The notes: generated from the sequence alone by a model not told the origin. A stretch of 64,000 bases of DNA from CBDBUR01 sp965212075 (GCA_965212075.1 OZ243043.1:1240001-1304000); one strand, 5' to 3'; positions 1 through 8,387 are shown, counted from the first letter of the stretch. Made by a program: numbers and translations.

Positions 1-813
1 GTGCCAGCCCATATTGGCCGCAACCACCGCACCTTGATCAGTCGCTTCCATGATGGTGCGATCAAAAGCTTGATCGGGCACATGCGCAAAGCTTTCACCC
101 AGCCAGAAAAATCTTTCTTGCTGTCGGCCTTCCTCAAAAGCGCGGACGATGGCGCGCCTATATTCAGGCGCATGAAGCGCAAATTGCTCGCCGATCACAT
201 CGGCGCGAAACAAAAAAATGCCTGTATTCCATAAAAACCTTTTCGTCTCAATATATTGCCGCGCATCTGCCATAGACGGCTTTTCAACAAAGCGCTTGAT
301 GATATGCGCATCATCACCCTCTTTCAGCGCCGCGCCTTTTTCTATATAGCCATAGCCCGTCTCCAGAGATGAAGGCGCTGCACCAAAAGCGGCAATATAG
401 CCCTCATCAACACAGGCCAGCGCGCGATCAACCGCATCATAAAAAGCCGGTTCATCCAAGATCAGATGATCAATGGGCGCGGCCAAAATCACGGCCTTTT
501 CATCTTGCCGGGCGATGTGATACACACCCGCCGCAATGGCGGCAGCGGTGTTGCGTCTGACCGGCTCCAAAATGACCCCCTGCGGCTGAACGCCCGTTTG
601 TGTGAGCAGGTCGGAGATCAAAACATAATCGTCTTGGCTGGCTACAATCACCGGCGCGGCAAAAAGATCACCACGAAAACGCGCCAAAGTCTGCGCGGCC
701 AAAGATGATCCGCCAGTGAGCGATAAAAATGGCTTCGGGCGGGCTCGATCTGAAACCGGCCATAGACGCTCTCCCGCACCGCCCAAAAGAATGAGAGGGT
801 GAATTTTCTGCAT
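1..813 (-). CDS. manC: Mannose-1-phosphate guanylyltransferase, 3' end cut by window edge
   Basis: This enzyme makes GDP-mannose from mannose 1-phosphate and GTP in the cytoplasm, feeding LPS, exopolysaccharide or GDP-sugar synthesis. Only the first 271 codons are in the window; the reading frame is still open at base 1. The N-terminus (MQKIHPLILLGGAGERLWPV) has the nucleotidyltransferase loop, followed by RPKPFLSL, which matches the PKxFL motif of the family. Further on, LEPVRRNTAAAI and FVEKPSMADA fit the GMP-type nucleotide-binding and sugar-binding segments. The start at 813 lies 14 bp downstream of the stop of the lysine-rich gene, so the two could be co-transcribed. Whether a C-terminal isomerase domain is present cannot be seen. 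Confidence 0.9.
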   Translation of the reverse strand, partial: MQKIHPLILLGGAGERLWPVSDRARPKPFLSLTGGSSLAAQTLARFRGDLFAAPVIVASQDDYVLISDLLTQTGVQPQGVILEPVRRNTAAAIAAGVYHIARQDEKAVILAAPIDHLILDEPAFYDAVDRALACVDEGYIAAFGAAPSSLETGYGYIEKGAALKEGDDAHIIKRFVEKPSMADARQYIETKRFLWNTGIFLFRADVIGEQFALHAPEYRRAIVRAFEEGRQQERFFWLGESFAHVPDQAFDRTIMEATDQGAVVAANMGWH

Positions 814-827
814 CAGGTAATGAAATT

Positions 828-1547
828 TTACCGCGAGCTGTCGCTGTCGCGTATGGAGCCATCCTTTGCATGAATGATCATCTCCACTTGCTCGCGCCGC
901 GCTCTTTGGCGCGCATCAAAAATGGCTTCGGCCTGCGTGTTATGCAGCGACCACGCGCGCGTCATGCCTTCGCGCCGAATTGCCCAGAGCCCTTCCGCGC
1001 GGCGGAAGACAACATGAATATCGCGGTGAACATTCTTTTTGGGAATATTCTTTTTGGGAATACTTTTTTTGGAAACATTTCTTTTTGTCGTTTTAATTTT
1101 GGTGGCTTTCTTTTTAACTGCTTTTTTCTTAGCAGCTTTTTTGGCGGTTTTCTTTTTTGCTGTTTTTTTGACGGCTTTTTTCTTCGCCGTTTTTCTCTTC
1201 GCCGTTTTTCTCTTCGCCGTTTTTCTCTTCGTCATTTTCTTCTTAGAGGCTTTTTTCTTAGAGGTTTTTTTGGCGGCTTTCTTCTGAGAGATTTTTTTTG
1301 CTGCTTTTTTTGCTGCTTTTTTTTGCGCGGCCTTTTTGGCAATTTTCTTTTTTACACGCTTTTTCTTCACATTTTTCTTTTTGGTGGCGCGTTTCGCTGT
1401 CTTTTTACGCGATGGTGTTTTTAGCGATGACGCCGCGCGTGAGGGCGGTGAACTGGCTTTTGCGGCGGCGGCTTCTTCTGCGGCGGCCTCTTTTGCTGCG
1501 CGCGGCCCTTTGCCAAAAAAGAAAAGAATCAGGCGATCAATAATCAT
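828..1547 (-). CDS. Histone H1-like lysine/alanine-rich protein fused to DUF2188
   Basis: The protein has 239 residues. Residues about 47-172 are an extremely basic, low-complexity tail of Lys, Ala, Thr and Arg (AKKK, AKRKT, KKAAKK repeats), like the histone H1-like/AlgP class of DNA-binding tails. Residues about 176-237 form a compact domain (HVVFRRAEGLWAIRREG, then TQAEAIFDARQRARRE and IHAKDGSIRDSDS) that matches DUF2188. The first 25 residues are hydrophobic and then Ala/Glu-rich. A nucleoid-binding or nucleic-acid role is inferred from charge alone; the function of DUF2188 is unknown. The frame stays open through a region whose + strand is almost pure T/C, so the protein call rests mainly on the conserved C-terminal domain. 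Confidence 0.8.
   Translation of the reverse strand: MIIDRLILFFFGKGPRAAKEAAAEEAAAAKASSPPSRAASSLKTPSRKKTAKRATKKKNVKKKRVKKKIAKKAAQKKAAKKAAKKISQKKAAKKTSKKKASKKKMTKRKTAKRKTAKRKTAKKKAVKKTAKKKTAKKAAKKKAVKKKATKIKTTKRNVSKKSIPKKNIPKKNVHRDIHVVFRRAEGLWAIRREGMTRAWSLHNTQAEAIFDARQRARREQVEMIIHAKDGSIRDSDSSR
1181..1240. repeat. 15-bp tandem repeat inside the lysine-rich gene
   Basis: The unit TCTTCGCCGTTTTTC occurs three times perfectly (1181-1225), followed by a degenerate fourth copy to 1240. On the minus strand it encodes the five-residue repeat of the KRKTA type. In-frame gain or loss of units would change tail length without breaking the frame. Confidence 0.85.
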
Positions 1548-1656
1548 TTCAAAAATATGCCCGAACGCTCAAAAAAAGCAACTACTTTTTGCCAGCAAAA
1601 CGCGCTATGATGGCGCACTCACGGGGGCGTAGAAAAAAGTAAACGGGAGATCTTTC

Positions 1657-2262
1657 ATGCCGCATTACGAATTTATTTTTGATTTTGGCAGCCCGAATGC
1701 CTATATGGCCTATCATGTTCTGCCGCAGGTTGAAGAGCGCACCGGCATAGCCTTTGATGCCGTTCCGGTTTTGCTGGGCGGCGTTTTCAAAGCGACGAAC
1801 AACCAGCCGCCGATGGTGGCCATGCAAGGCATCAAAAACAAGCCGGAATATGCGCAGCTAGAAATGCAGCGCTTCCTCAAAAAGCATGGGCTGGCGAAAT
1901 TTCAATTCAACCCGCATTTTCCGATCAACACGCTTCAGATCATGCGCGGCGCGGTGGCGGCAAAAATGGACGGCTTTTTGGACGATTATCTCAGCGCGAT
2001 GTTTCGCTTCATGTGGGAGGAGGGCCGCAAAATGGATGACCCCGAAGTGATCGCGCTAGCACTGGATGAAGCCGGATTGGACAGCGCGCAGATTTTGCAG
2101 CGCAGCCAAACTGATGGCGTCAAACAGCAGCTCATCAAAAACACTGCGGACGCCGTTGAGCGCGGTGTGTTCGGCATTCCGACTTTCTTCGTCGGCGATG
2201 AAATGTTCTTTGGCAAGGACAGCCTCAGCATCGTTGAAGAGCAAATTGCCGCGAGCAAATAA
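1657..2262 (+). CDS. 2-hydroxychromene-2-carboxylate isomerase / DsbA-like (GST kappa) family
   Basis: The 201-residue protein has the DsbA/GST-kappa thioredoxin fold. Known members isomerise 2-hydroxychromene-2-carboxylate with glutathione in naphthalene breakdown, but many are uncharacterised. The N-terminus has FDFGSPNAYMA, with Ser12 in the place of the kappa-class catalytic serine, and near the C-terminus VFGIPTFFVG holds the expected cis-proline. A GGGAGA-like ribosome site lies just upstream (about 1645-1650). The gene is convergent with galE, with only 2 bp between stops, and divergent from the lysine-rich gene across a 109-bp gap that must hold both promoters. The substrate in this organism is unknown. 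Confidence 0.85.
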   Translation: MPHYEFIFDFGSPNAYMAYHVLPQVEERTGIAFDAVPVLLGGVFKATNNQPPMVAMQGIKNKPEYAQLEMQRFLKKHGLAKFQFNPHFPINTLQIMRGAVAAKMDGFLDDYLSAMFRFMWEEGRKMDDPEVIALALDEAGLDSAQILQRSQTDGVKQQLIKNTADAVERGVFGIPTFFVGDEMFFGKDSLSIVEEQIAASK

Positions 2263-2264
2263 AA

Positions 2265-3248
2265 TCAATTTTTAAGATTTTTCTTCTCCCACGCCAAAGC
2301 GCTCGCGACGATCTCATTTATGTCGGTGATGCGCGCGCGCCAGCCTGTCTGCGCGCGCATCAAAGCGGGATCGGCGATCAGCTGCGGCGGATCGCCCGCG
2401 CGGCGCGGCACCGGCTGGGCGTTGATCGCTGTTCCAGAAATTTTTTCAGCCGCCGCAATTACTTCGCGCACCGAATAGCCGCGCCCGTTGCCGCAATTGA
2501 AAATCACATTTTCGTCCGTGCGGCAAATATGTTCAAAGACCCGCAAATGCGCCTCAACTAAATCCCAAACGTGAATATAATCACGCAGACAGGTGCCGTC
2601 TTTCGTATCGTAATCGTCGCCGAAAATTTCCATCGCCTTGCGCTTGCCGATGGCGGTCTCGCAGGCAACTTTGACCAGATGCGTCGCCTGCGGCGTATTT
2701 TGTCCGATCCGCCCCCGCGGGTCAGCGCCGGCAACATTGAAATAGCGCAAAACCGCATAGGTCAAATCATGCGCGCGCGCCATGTCGGCGAGAATTTTCT
2801 CAAATATGAGCTTTGACCAGCCATAAGGATTGATCGGCTGCGTGTGGGAGTCTTCAGACGCAATGCCGGTCTCAGATATGCCATAAACCGCCGCCGTTGA
2901 AGAAAACACAAATCGGCGCACTTGATGCCGGACACAAGACATAAGCAGATGAAGGCCATTTTCAACATTATTGCGATAATATTTTGCCGGATTCTCCATA
3001 GATTCCGGCACAAGAACCGAGGCTGCAAAATGCAAAACACCTTCGGGCTGTTCTTCACTTAAGACGCGCGCCATAAAGTCTTCATCCCCGATATTGCCCT
3101 CGTAAAAGCGCACACGATCCGGCAGAGATGCGATGACCCCCGCCGACAGATCATCCACCACCGCGACATCATGGCCAGCGTCGGCAAAGGCATAGACCGC
3201 ATGAGAGCCAATATAACCCTGCCCACCCGTGATAAGAATTTTTGACAT
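2265..3248 (-). CDS. galE: UDP-glucose 4-epimerase
   Basis: GalE interconverts UDP-glucose and UDP-galactose with bound NAD, supplying galactose units for LPS or capsule. The 327-residue protein has the Rossmann motif GGQGYIGS (residues 8-15), the catalytic SST at 116-118, and the Tyr142-x3-Lys146 pair in PYGWSK. RYFNVAGADPRGRIGQ and the later CLRDYIHVWDLVEAH are typical GalE segments. It is full length for the family. The partial manC gene nearby is also a nucleotide-sugar gene but is separated from it by a rightward gene, so there is no shared operon. Confidence 0.95.
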   Translation of the reverse strand: MSKILITGGQGYIGSHAVYAFADAGHDVAVVDDLSAGVIASLPDRVRFYEGNIGDEDFMARVLSEEQPEGVLHFAASVLVPESMENPAKYYRNNVENGLHLLMSCVRHQVRRFVFSSTAAVYGISETGIASEDSHTQPINPYGWSKLIFEKILADMARAHDLTYAVLRYFNVAGADPRGRIGQNTPQATHLVKVACETAIGKRKAMEIFGDDYDTKDGTCLRDYIHVWDLVEAHLRVFEHICRTDENVIFNCGNGRGYSVREVIAAAEKISGTAINAQPVPRRAGDPPQLIADPALMRAQTGWRARITDINEIVASALAWEKKNLKN

Positions 3249-3365
3249 TTTGTTCTTTTTGCTCTTCGCTATTTATTTTTATGGTGGTGATTTTTTCGCT
3301 ATGATGGGTCGGATGAGTTAATTGATAAAAGTCTTAACATGAAAAGATATTTTTGGGAAATCCAT

Positions 3366-3402
3366 CGCAGGTCAAAACGCAGGCCAAAATCGCAGGTCAA
3401 AC
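3366..3402. repeat. Threefold 12-13 bp tandem repeat in an mRNA leader
   Basis: CGCAGGTCAAAA, CGCAGGCCAAAAT and CGCAGGTCAAAC follow one another directly and end just before the GGGAG ribosome site of the gene starting at 3412. No function is evident; it resembles the other short tandem duplications in this window. Confidence 0.75.
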
Positions 3403-3411
3403 GGGAGTTCT

Positions 3412-4557
3412 ATGCCGCCTGATGTTCTGAAATTCGCGCACATGATGCGCCCCGCGCTTGAGGAAGCGGCACCGCAAATTGAACAGGAGCGCGGTCTGCC
3501 AAAAGATCTTGCGGTGCGGCTTGCGCGCGGCGGCCTGTTTCGGCTGTTCACGCCCTCTTGGCTGGGCGGCCTTGAGATGAAGCCGCATCAGGCGTTTCAG
3601 GCGATTGAGGCGGTCGCGAAGAGTGATATGTCGGCGGCGTGGTGCTGCATGATCGGCAGCACATCGGCTTTAGGCGGTGCGTGGCTTTCGCGCGCGGCGG
3701 CGGCGGAAATTTTTACGCACCCTGATCTGATCTTTGCCGGTGTCGCAGCGCCGCAAGGCCAAGCGACAAAGCAGGGCGATGAATATCTGGTCTCCGGCCA
3801 ATGGCAATGGGGATCGGGCAGCAATAATGCTGATTATTTCATCGGCGGCTCTCTGGTCAAAGATGACGGAGAAAAAACCACCCATCGCATTTTAATTTTC
3901 CGCGCCGATCAGATTGCGCTGCATGACACGTGGCATGTGATGGGGTTGAAAGGCTCGGCGAGCCATGATGTTGCCGTTGCACAGACAAAAGTGAAGGTTG
4001 CACATTCTTTTTCCATCGCTACAGATGAACCCCATAGCGAAAGCCCGCTTTATCGGATCCCGTTTTTTGGGATTTTGGCATCAGGCATCGCGGCCTGCGC
4101 GCTGGGCAATGCGTTCGGCGCGCTTGAGGCGCTCAAAGACCTCGCCAATGAAAAAACTCCGCTTGGGACGCGCTCCAGCCTCGCGGCGAAGGCCTATGTG
4201 CAGCTAGGCTATGCCGAGCGGGTCGCCGAATTGGCAGCCGCGCGCGCTTATTTTTATCAGACATTGCGCGAAATCTGGGAGAGCGCCGATCAAGGCAGCA
4301 CGCCCAGCATGGAAGATCGCGCCAAAATGCGGCTGGCCGCAATCCATGCAACCCGCGCCGCCAATGATGTGATTACGAAACTTCATCGCCTTGCCGGTGG
4401 AACATCTGTGTTTCTCGCCTCGCCGATTCAGAGAAGGCTGCGCGACAGCCATGTCGCCACGCAACACCGCATGGTCAGCGAAACCAATTTTCAGCTTCTC
4501 GGGCAGGTTTTGCTGGGCGTCGCTGATCCGCGGATCGTGCGCGCCGCGCAGCTATAG
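3412..4557 (+). CDS. Acyl-CoA dehydrogenase-fold flavoprotein, probably a flavin-dependent hydroxylase
   Basis: The 381-residue protein has the N-terminal helical, middle beta and C-terminal helical layout of the acyl-CoA dehydrogenase superfamily. The sequence is closer in style to the oxygenase branch (HsaA and other aromatic or steroid hydroxylases that use reduced flavin) than to true dehydrogenases: SDMSAAWCCMIGSTSA near residues 65-85, SGQWQWGSGSNNADYF in the middle, and an RLAGGTSVF segment near the C-terminus. True dehydrogenases instead have an IYEGT-like catalytic glutamate region. A GGGAG site lies 4-5 bp before the start. No reductase partner is adjacent. The substrate is unknown. 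Confidence 0.78.
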   Translation: MPPDVLKFAHMMRPALEEAAPQIEQERGLPKDLAVRLARGGLFRLFTPSWLGGLEMKPHQAFQAIEAVAKSDMSAAWCCMIGSTSALGGAWLSRAAAAEIFTHPDLIFAGVAAPQGQATKQGDEYLVSGQWQWGSGSNNADYFIGGSLVKDDGEKTTHRILIFRADQIALHDTWHVMGLKGSASHDVAVAQTKVKVAHSFSIATDEPHSESPLYRIPFFGILASGIAACALGNAFGALEALKDLANEKTPLGTRSSLAAKAYVQLGYAERVAELAAARAYFYQTLREIWESADQGSTPSMEDRAKMRLAAIHATRAANDVITKLHRLAGGTSVFLASPIQRRLRDSHVATQHRMVSETNFQLLGQVLLGVADPRIVRAAQL

Positions 4558-4575
4558 GCAGCGCTCTATAGGCAG
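4552..4575. repeat. 14-bp tandem duplication across a stop codon
   Basis: CTATAGGCAGCGCT is followed directly by CTATAGGCAG. The TAG stop of the flavoprotein gene (4555-4557) is inside the first copy. Two other genes in this window (rplT, rppH) have the same arrangement. Confidence 0.8.
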
Positions 4576-4653
4576 TATTTAAGGGATCGGGGCTCTTGTT
4601 TTTGGCGAACTTATCCCCATATATACTTTATCCCCCAACACGGAGACATGGTC

Positions 4654-4914
4654 ATGACTGAAGAGACAAAAACTAGCAACCCACGCCAGATGAGCGCCGC
4701 CGATTTGGCGCTAGCGGGCATGAATCGCGTGGTCTATGTGAAGGAGATCAGCGCGCGCGATCTGCCTCAAGCGATCACGCAGGGCCTTGACGCGGATACG
4801 CCGCTTTACGCGATCTGCGCTGCCGATGGCACGCCGATGTCGGTTGTGGATGATCGCGCGGCGGCATTTTCAGGCGCGCGCGAGCATGATTTAGAGCCGG
4901 TGAGCGTTCACTAA
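4654..4914 (+). CDS. DUF1150 family protein
   Basis: This small acidic protein of 86 residues matches DUF1150, a family found mainly in alphaproteobacteria and often encoded beside small heat-shock proteins; its function is unknown. The core reads VVYVKEISARDL, then DTPLYAICAADGTPMSVVDD. Two in-frame ATGs exist at 4648 and 4654. I chose 4654 because the CGGAG ribosome site (4641-4645) is 8 bp upstream of it but only 2 bp from 4648. No hsp20 gene is beside it here. It is convergent with ptsN. Confidence 0.78.
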   Translation: MTEETKTSNPRQMSAADLALAGMNRVVYVKEISARDLPQAITQGLDADTPLYAICAADGTPMSVVDDRAAAFSGAREHDLEPVSVH

Positions 4915-4920
4915 CTCCGA

Positions 4921-5406
4921 TCAGAGTCGGGCGGATTGCTGAAGCGCATCGCCCTCAAAACTTTCACGAGTCAAAAGCGCAAAAAGCGCATCAGGATCAT
5001 GTGTGTCGCGCAGATTTTTGCGGAAGCTCAAATCTCGCAATGTGCGCGAAATTTGCGCAAGTGCGCGAAGATGATCGGCACCCGCATTGGCGGGGGCAAG
5101 CAGCAAAAACACCAAATCTACCGGACGGCCATCCACAGCTTCAAAATCCAAACCGGCCTCAAGACGCGCAAACAGACCGTGCAATTTTTCAAGCTGCGTA
5201 AATTTTCCATGCGGAATCGCGATGCCCTCGCCAATGCCGGTTGAACCCAGCTTTTCGCGCTCGAGCAGAGTTTCAAGAATGATATAAGATGACAAGCCCG
5301 TCAAAACCGCCGCGCGCGCCGACAGCTCCTGCAGAAGCTGTTTTTTCGTCCTGGCTTTGACGTGAGGCAAAATCGCCTCCAAACAAATAAAATCCCTGAT
5401 GTTCAT
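4921..5406 (-). CDS. ptsN: PTS IIA-like nitrogen-regulatory protein
   Basis: PtsN (EIIA-Ntr) is the last phosphocarrier of the nitrogen PTS chain and acts by binding partner proteins such as potassium transporters and sensor kinases. The 161-residue protein has the phosphorylated histidine at 66 in IAIPHGKF, preceded by STGIGEG, and the later DLVFLLLAPANAGADHLRALA segment. Its start overlaps the lptB stop by 4 bp (ATGA), so the two are translationally coupled. In most alphaproteobacteria rpoN and hpf lie between these two genes; both are absent here. No other PTS gene is in the window. Confidence 0.94.
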   Translation of the reverse strand: MNIRDFICLEAILPHVKARTKKQLLQELSARAAVLTGLSSYIILETLLEREKLGSTGIGEGIAIPHGKFTQLEKLHGLFARLEAGLDFEAVDGRPVDLVFLLLAPANAGADHLRALAQISRTLRDLSFRKNLRDTHDPDALFALLTRESFEGDALQQSARL

Positions 5407-6317
5407 GATGATCCGCGCCAGTCAAATCCATCGCCCAAATAAAGCCGCCGCACAGCTTTATCGCCGACAATTTCGGAAGGCTGCCCTTCGGCCAAAATCG
5501 CGCCGTCATGAATGACAAGCGCGCGGTCAACAAGATCAAGCGTCTCGCGGGCATTGTGATCGGTAATCAACACACCCATGCCGCGTTTTTTAAGCTGCGC
5601 AACAAGAGAGCGAATATCATCCAAAGCGATCGGATCAATGCCGGCGAAAGGCTCGTCCAAAAGTATAAAATTCGGAGAGCGCGCCAGCGCGCGCGCGATT
5701 TCCACACGGCGGCGCTCGCCGCCTGATAGGGCGACCGCAGGCGTGCGGCGCAAATGGCCGATGGAAAATTCTGCCAATAATTCTTCAAGCCGCGCCTCAA
5801 TGCGATCGCGACCGCGCACACAGGCTTCCAAAACCGCGCGCAGATTCTTTTCAACACTCAGGCCGCGAAAGATGGACGCCTCCTGCGGCAAATAGCTCAA
5901 TCCGGCGCGCGCGCGGCGATAGACCGGCTTATGAGTCACATTCTTGCCGCCGAGCCATATATGGCCCGAATCAGGGCGAATGATGCCGGTAATCATATAA
6001 AACACCGTCGTTTTGCCCGCGCCATTGGGGCCGAGCAGGCCTAAAGCCTCGCCGCGGTCAAGCGAGAAAGAGATGTCGCGCACCACCGGACGCTGTTTGA
6101 AAGATTTATTCAAGCGATGAACGATCAAAGTATCCTTGCGCGCTTCTATTGACTTGCGGCGTTTTTCGCTTTTGGCTTTTTGTTTTTTGGCGCGCGGCGT
6201 TTGTTCGGCCTGCTCAAGCTGAGCCGACTTTGCCTGCGGACGCGCCTTTGACGAACGTGTATTGAGCGCACCCGCCTTTGCGCGATGTGAATCGATTTTG
6301 ATCACATTTTCTGCCAT
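5403..6317 (-). CDS. lptB: LPS export ABC transporter ATPase
   Basis: LptB is the cytoplasmic ATPase that drives the LptFGC complex, pulling LPS from the inner membrane onto the LptA bridge. Walker A is GPNGAGKTT at 96-104, the signature LSGGE at 197-201, Walker B FILLDEPF at 217-224 and the switch histidine at 254. The core matches the usual 240-residue family, but residues 1-60 form an extra Lys/Arg/Ala-rich N-terminal extension of unknown use. The ATG at 6317 is the first possible start; an internal start would remove the extension, but I see no strong ribosome site there. It is downstream of lptA and coupled to ptsN. Confidence 0.95.
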   Translation of the reverse strand: MAENVIKIDSHRAKAGALNTRSSKARPQAKSAQLEQAEQTPRAKKQKAKSEKRRKSIEARKDTLIVHRLNKSFKQRPVVRDISFSLDRGEALGLLGPNGAGKTTVFYMITGIIRPDSGHIWLGGKNVTHKPVYRRARAGLSYLPQEASIFRGLSVEKNLRAVLEACVRGRDRIEARLEELLAEFSIGHLRRTPAVALSGGERRRVEIARALARSPNFILLDEPFAGIDPIALDDIRSLVAQLKKRGMGVLITDHNARETLDLVDRALVIHDGAILAEGQPSEIVGDKAVRRLYLGDGFDWRGSS

Positions 6318-6385
6318 GAGGGATTGCCTTTAATGCTCCGTATCCAACGCAAGAGATTAACAGATAAAGGTTAAATAGTGGTAAT

Positions 6386-6919
6386 TTATTCGTGTTTTGG
6401 CTTTTTTGGACGCTTGAAAAGACCGCGCACCCGCCCGGGCAATCCTTTTTGTGTGCTATCCATGATGCTTTGACCGGTGACAAGATCAATCACCAGAGAC
6501 TGCCCTTTAATGATATGCGCACCGCGCTTTAAGACCACTTTGCCGGACAAAATCAGCTTGCGCGTCGCGATGTTATATTCGGCCAGCTCGCTCTGCGCGC
6601 GCGGCGTGGCAGCGCCAGATTGCCGCCGTCCAGTGAATCGGACATCGCCGGACGCATAGAGAAACCGAATATCGTTTTTGTCAGGATCATAGATCACGTT
6701 CATGTGACGCGCTTGAAGCTTCTGGCCTGACTGCACCGCTTCCACCTGACCGGAAAATATTGCGTGACCGGCTTTGCGGTCAACGCTGAGCTCTTCGGCA
6801 TTGATTCTGATCGGCGCATTTCCGCTGCTGCCAAATCCCGGAATGACTTCCGCACATAGAGGCTGAGCGGAGATCATGATCATCGCAGAAAAAGCGAAAA
6901 ACTTTATTTTGCCTAGCAT
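6386..6919 (-). CDS. lptA: LPS transport periplasmic protein LptA
   Basis: LptA forms the periplasmic beta-jellyroll bridge between LptC and the outer-membrane LptD/E complex. I place the start at 6919, which gives a 177-residue protein beginning with a clear signal peptide (MLGKIKFFAFSAMIMISAQP, cleaved near LCA). Upstream in-frame starts would overlap lptC and lack this logic. The OstA/LptA domain runs from PIRINAEELSVDRKAGHAIF through VVLKRGAHIIKGQSLVIDL. The C-terminus is basic (GRVRGLFKRPKKPKHE). The gene lies 25 bp after lptC in the rnd-lptC-lptA-lptB-ptsN operon. Confidence 0.88.
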   Translation of the reverse strand: MLGKIKFFAFSAMIMISAQPLCAEVIPGFGSSGNAPIRINAEELSVDRKAGHAIFSGQVEAVQSGQKLQARHMNVIYDPDKNDIRFLYASGDVRFTGRRQSGAATPRAQSELAEYNIATRKLILSGKVVLKRGAHIIKGQSLVIDLVTGQSIMDSTQKGLPGRVRGLFKRPKKPKHE

Positions 6920-6944
6920 GTTGTTCGCGCGTTTTTTGAAAACT

Positions 6945-7628
6945 TTACTGAGTCCGTTTATTTTGCTGCGGTCTGATGACAACTTCAACCCCGCCATAAA
7001 AATGCAGATGCTCGCCTTGATCGGATGATTGCAAAGACGCAGCGATAATTTCTCCAATTGGCCCCCAGCCATCTACCTGCCCTTCAACGAAAATATGGCC
7101 GGTTTTCAAGTCAAACGACGCCGCGCGGCCATGCATTTGATAGCCAGCGCTTGAATAAAGATCAAAGCCAGGCCCGACGCGAAAATGACGGCGGCTGGAA
7201 TCAAATTCGCCGACCGGCGAACGAATGGATATCCAGCTTTCCTCATTTCCCAAATCCAAATTGGCTTCAACACCGGTCAGATGTCCTTGCTGGCTTATCA
7301 GACCTTTGAGCAGAGATTCCTCCTTTGGCCGCGCCGATTGCGCGGTGATGATATAAGGGCGCCCCTGCTCATCCTGTCCGGTGATGCGCAGATTGACCAG
7401 AGCCGGCAGCACCGCCTCGCTCAATGTGGCGATCAAATCCCTCTGACCATCTTGAGGCCAGAAGGACAGCAGGCCAAATATGAGCAATACGGCAAAGATG
7501 CCGCTCAAAAGTGCGGCGCGCGCGAAAAAAACCCAGCCGCGCGAGGAAGGCGGTCCGGGCATATCGGATTGCGGATTTTTTTGGACGTCTTTCGACGCAC
7601 TTCGCCTAATGTTCGAAAATATCTTCAT
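6945..7628 (-). CDS. lptC: LPS export protein LptC
   Basis: LptC is a single-pass inner-membrane protein that receives LPS from LptBFG and hands it to LptA. From the chosen ATG at 7628 the protein has 227 residues: a short basic cytoplasmic tail, one membrane helix (FARAALLSGIFAVLLIFGLL) and a periplasmic beta domain of LptC type. The domain includes ITGQDEQGRPYIITAQSA and ASFDLKTGHIFVEGQVDG. Longer upstream starts exist but lie fully inside rnd. The start overlaps the rnd 3' end by 23 bp, consistent with one transcript. Confidence 0.88.
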   Translation of the reverse strand: MKIFSNIRRSASKDVQKNPQSDMPGPPSSRGWVFFARAALLSGIFAVLLIFGLLSFWPQDGQRDLIATLSEAVLPALVNLRITGQDEQGRPYIITAQSARPKEESLLKGLISQQGHLTGVEANLDLGNEESWISIRSPVGEFDSSRRHFRVGPGFDLYSSAGYQMHGRAASFDLKTGHIFVEGQVDGWGPIGEIIAASLQSSDQGEHLHFYGGVEVVIRPQQNKRTQ

Positions 7629-8238
7629 AAGCCCATCCGGCAAGATCAAGGCCGATTCGGGTCGGCAGAAAATCAAAACAAGCCTGTGCGAGCTGCATGC
7701 GATTTTCACGCTGCAGCATTTCATTCAGCTTCTCGCGGCAGGCATGTAAATATATCACATCGTCAGCGGCATATTTGATCTGGTGCGGACTCAAAGTGTC
7801 CGCGCCCCAATCGGATGATTGCTGCCTTTTGGACAAATCAACGCCGACAAGCTCGCGGCACAAATCTTTGAGGCCATGGCGGTCGGTATAGGTGCGCGCG
7901 ATCTTTGAGGCGATCTTTGTGCAATAGACGGGCATCGCTATCACGCCTAGATATTGCTGCAGCATCGCCAGATCAAAGCGGGCAAAGTGAAAAATTTTTA
8001 CGCGCGCTTCATCGGCCAGCACGGCCTTCAGGCGAGGCGCGTGATAGCTGTCGCGCTGCGGCCGCACGAGATGAACTGCGCCCGCCTCATCGGCCAGTTG
8101 CACCAGACAGAGGGGATCGCGCAGCGGATTTAGGCCCAAAGTCTCGGTGTCCACCGCGAGCGCACCCGTCAGTTGGACATCCTCCGGCAGATCGCCCTCA
8201 TGCACGATTGTATTCGTCTTTATATTCGCTTTAGCCAT
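7606..8238 (-). CDS. rnd: Ribonuclease D, short form
   Basis: This is a 3'-5' exoribonuclease of the DEDDy family, acting on tRNA precursors and structured RNA ends. The 210-residue protein has only the exonuclease domain, without the HRDC domains of enterobacterial RNase D, as is common in alphaproteobacteria. The metal-binding set is visible: Asp30 and Glu32 in AVDTETLG, Asp89 in FHFARFDL, and Tyr156-x3-Asp160 in YAADDVIYL. It is the first gene of the lpt operon, a common placement in this class. A tRNA-Leu gene lies 47 bp upstream on the same strand. Confidence 0.92.
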   Translation of the reverse strand: MAKANIKTNTIVHEGDLPEDVQLTGALAVDTETLGLNPLRDPLCLVQLADEAGAVHLVRPQRDSYHAPRLKAVLADEARVKIFHFARFDLAMLQQYLGVIAMPVYCTKIASKIARTYTDRHGLKDLCRELVGVDLSKRQQSSDWGADTLSPHQIKYAADDVIYLHACREKLNEMLQRENRMQLAQACFDFLPTRIGLDLAGWAYEDIFEH

Positions 8239-8285
8239 ATTTCACTTATATCAGAAAAGCCGCCAAAGGTTATACTCCTCAAAGA

Positions 8286-8373
<88 letters not shown>

Positions 8374-8387
8374 TCGCTTTCATCTGT

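Noticed and set aside
870..1632. Phe/Leu-rich + strand frames opposite the lysine-rich gene
   Set aside because: They are the complement of Lys codons (TTT/CTT). The minus-strand frame has a conserved C-terminal domain, so it is the real gene.
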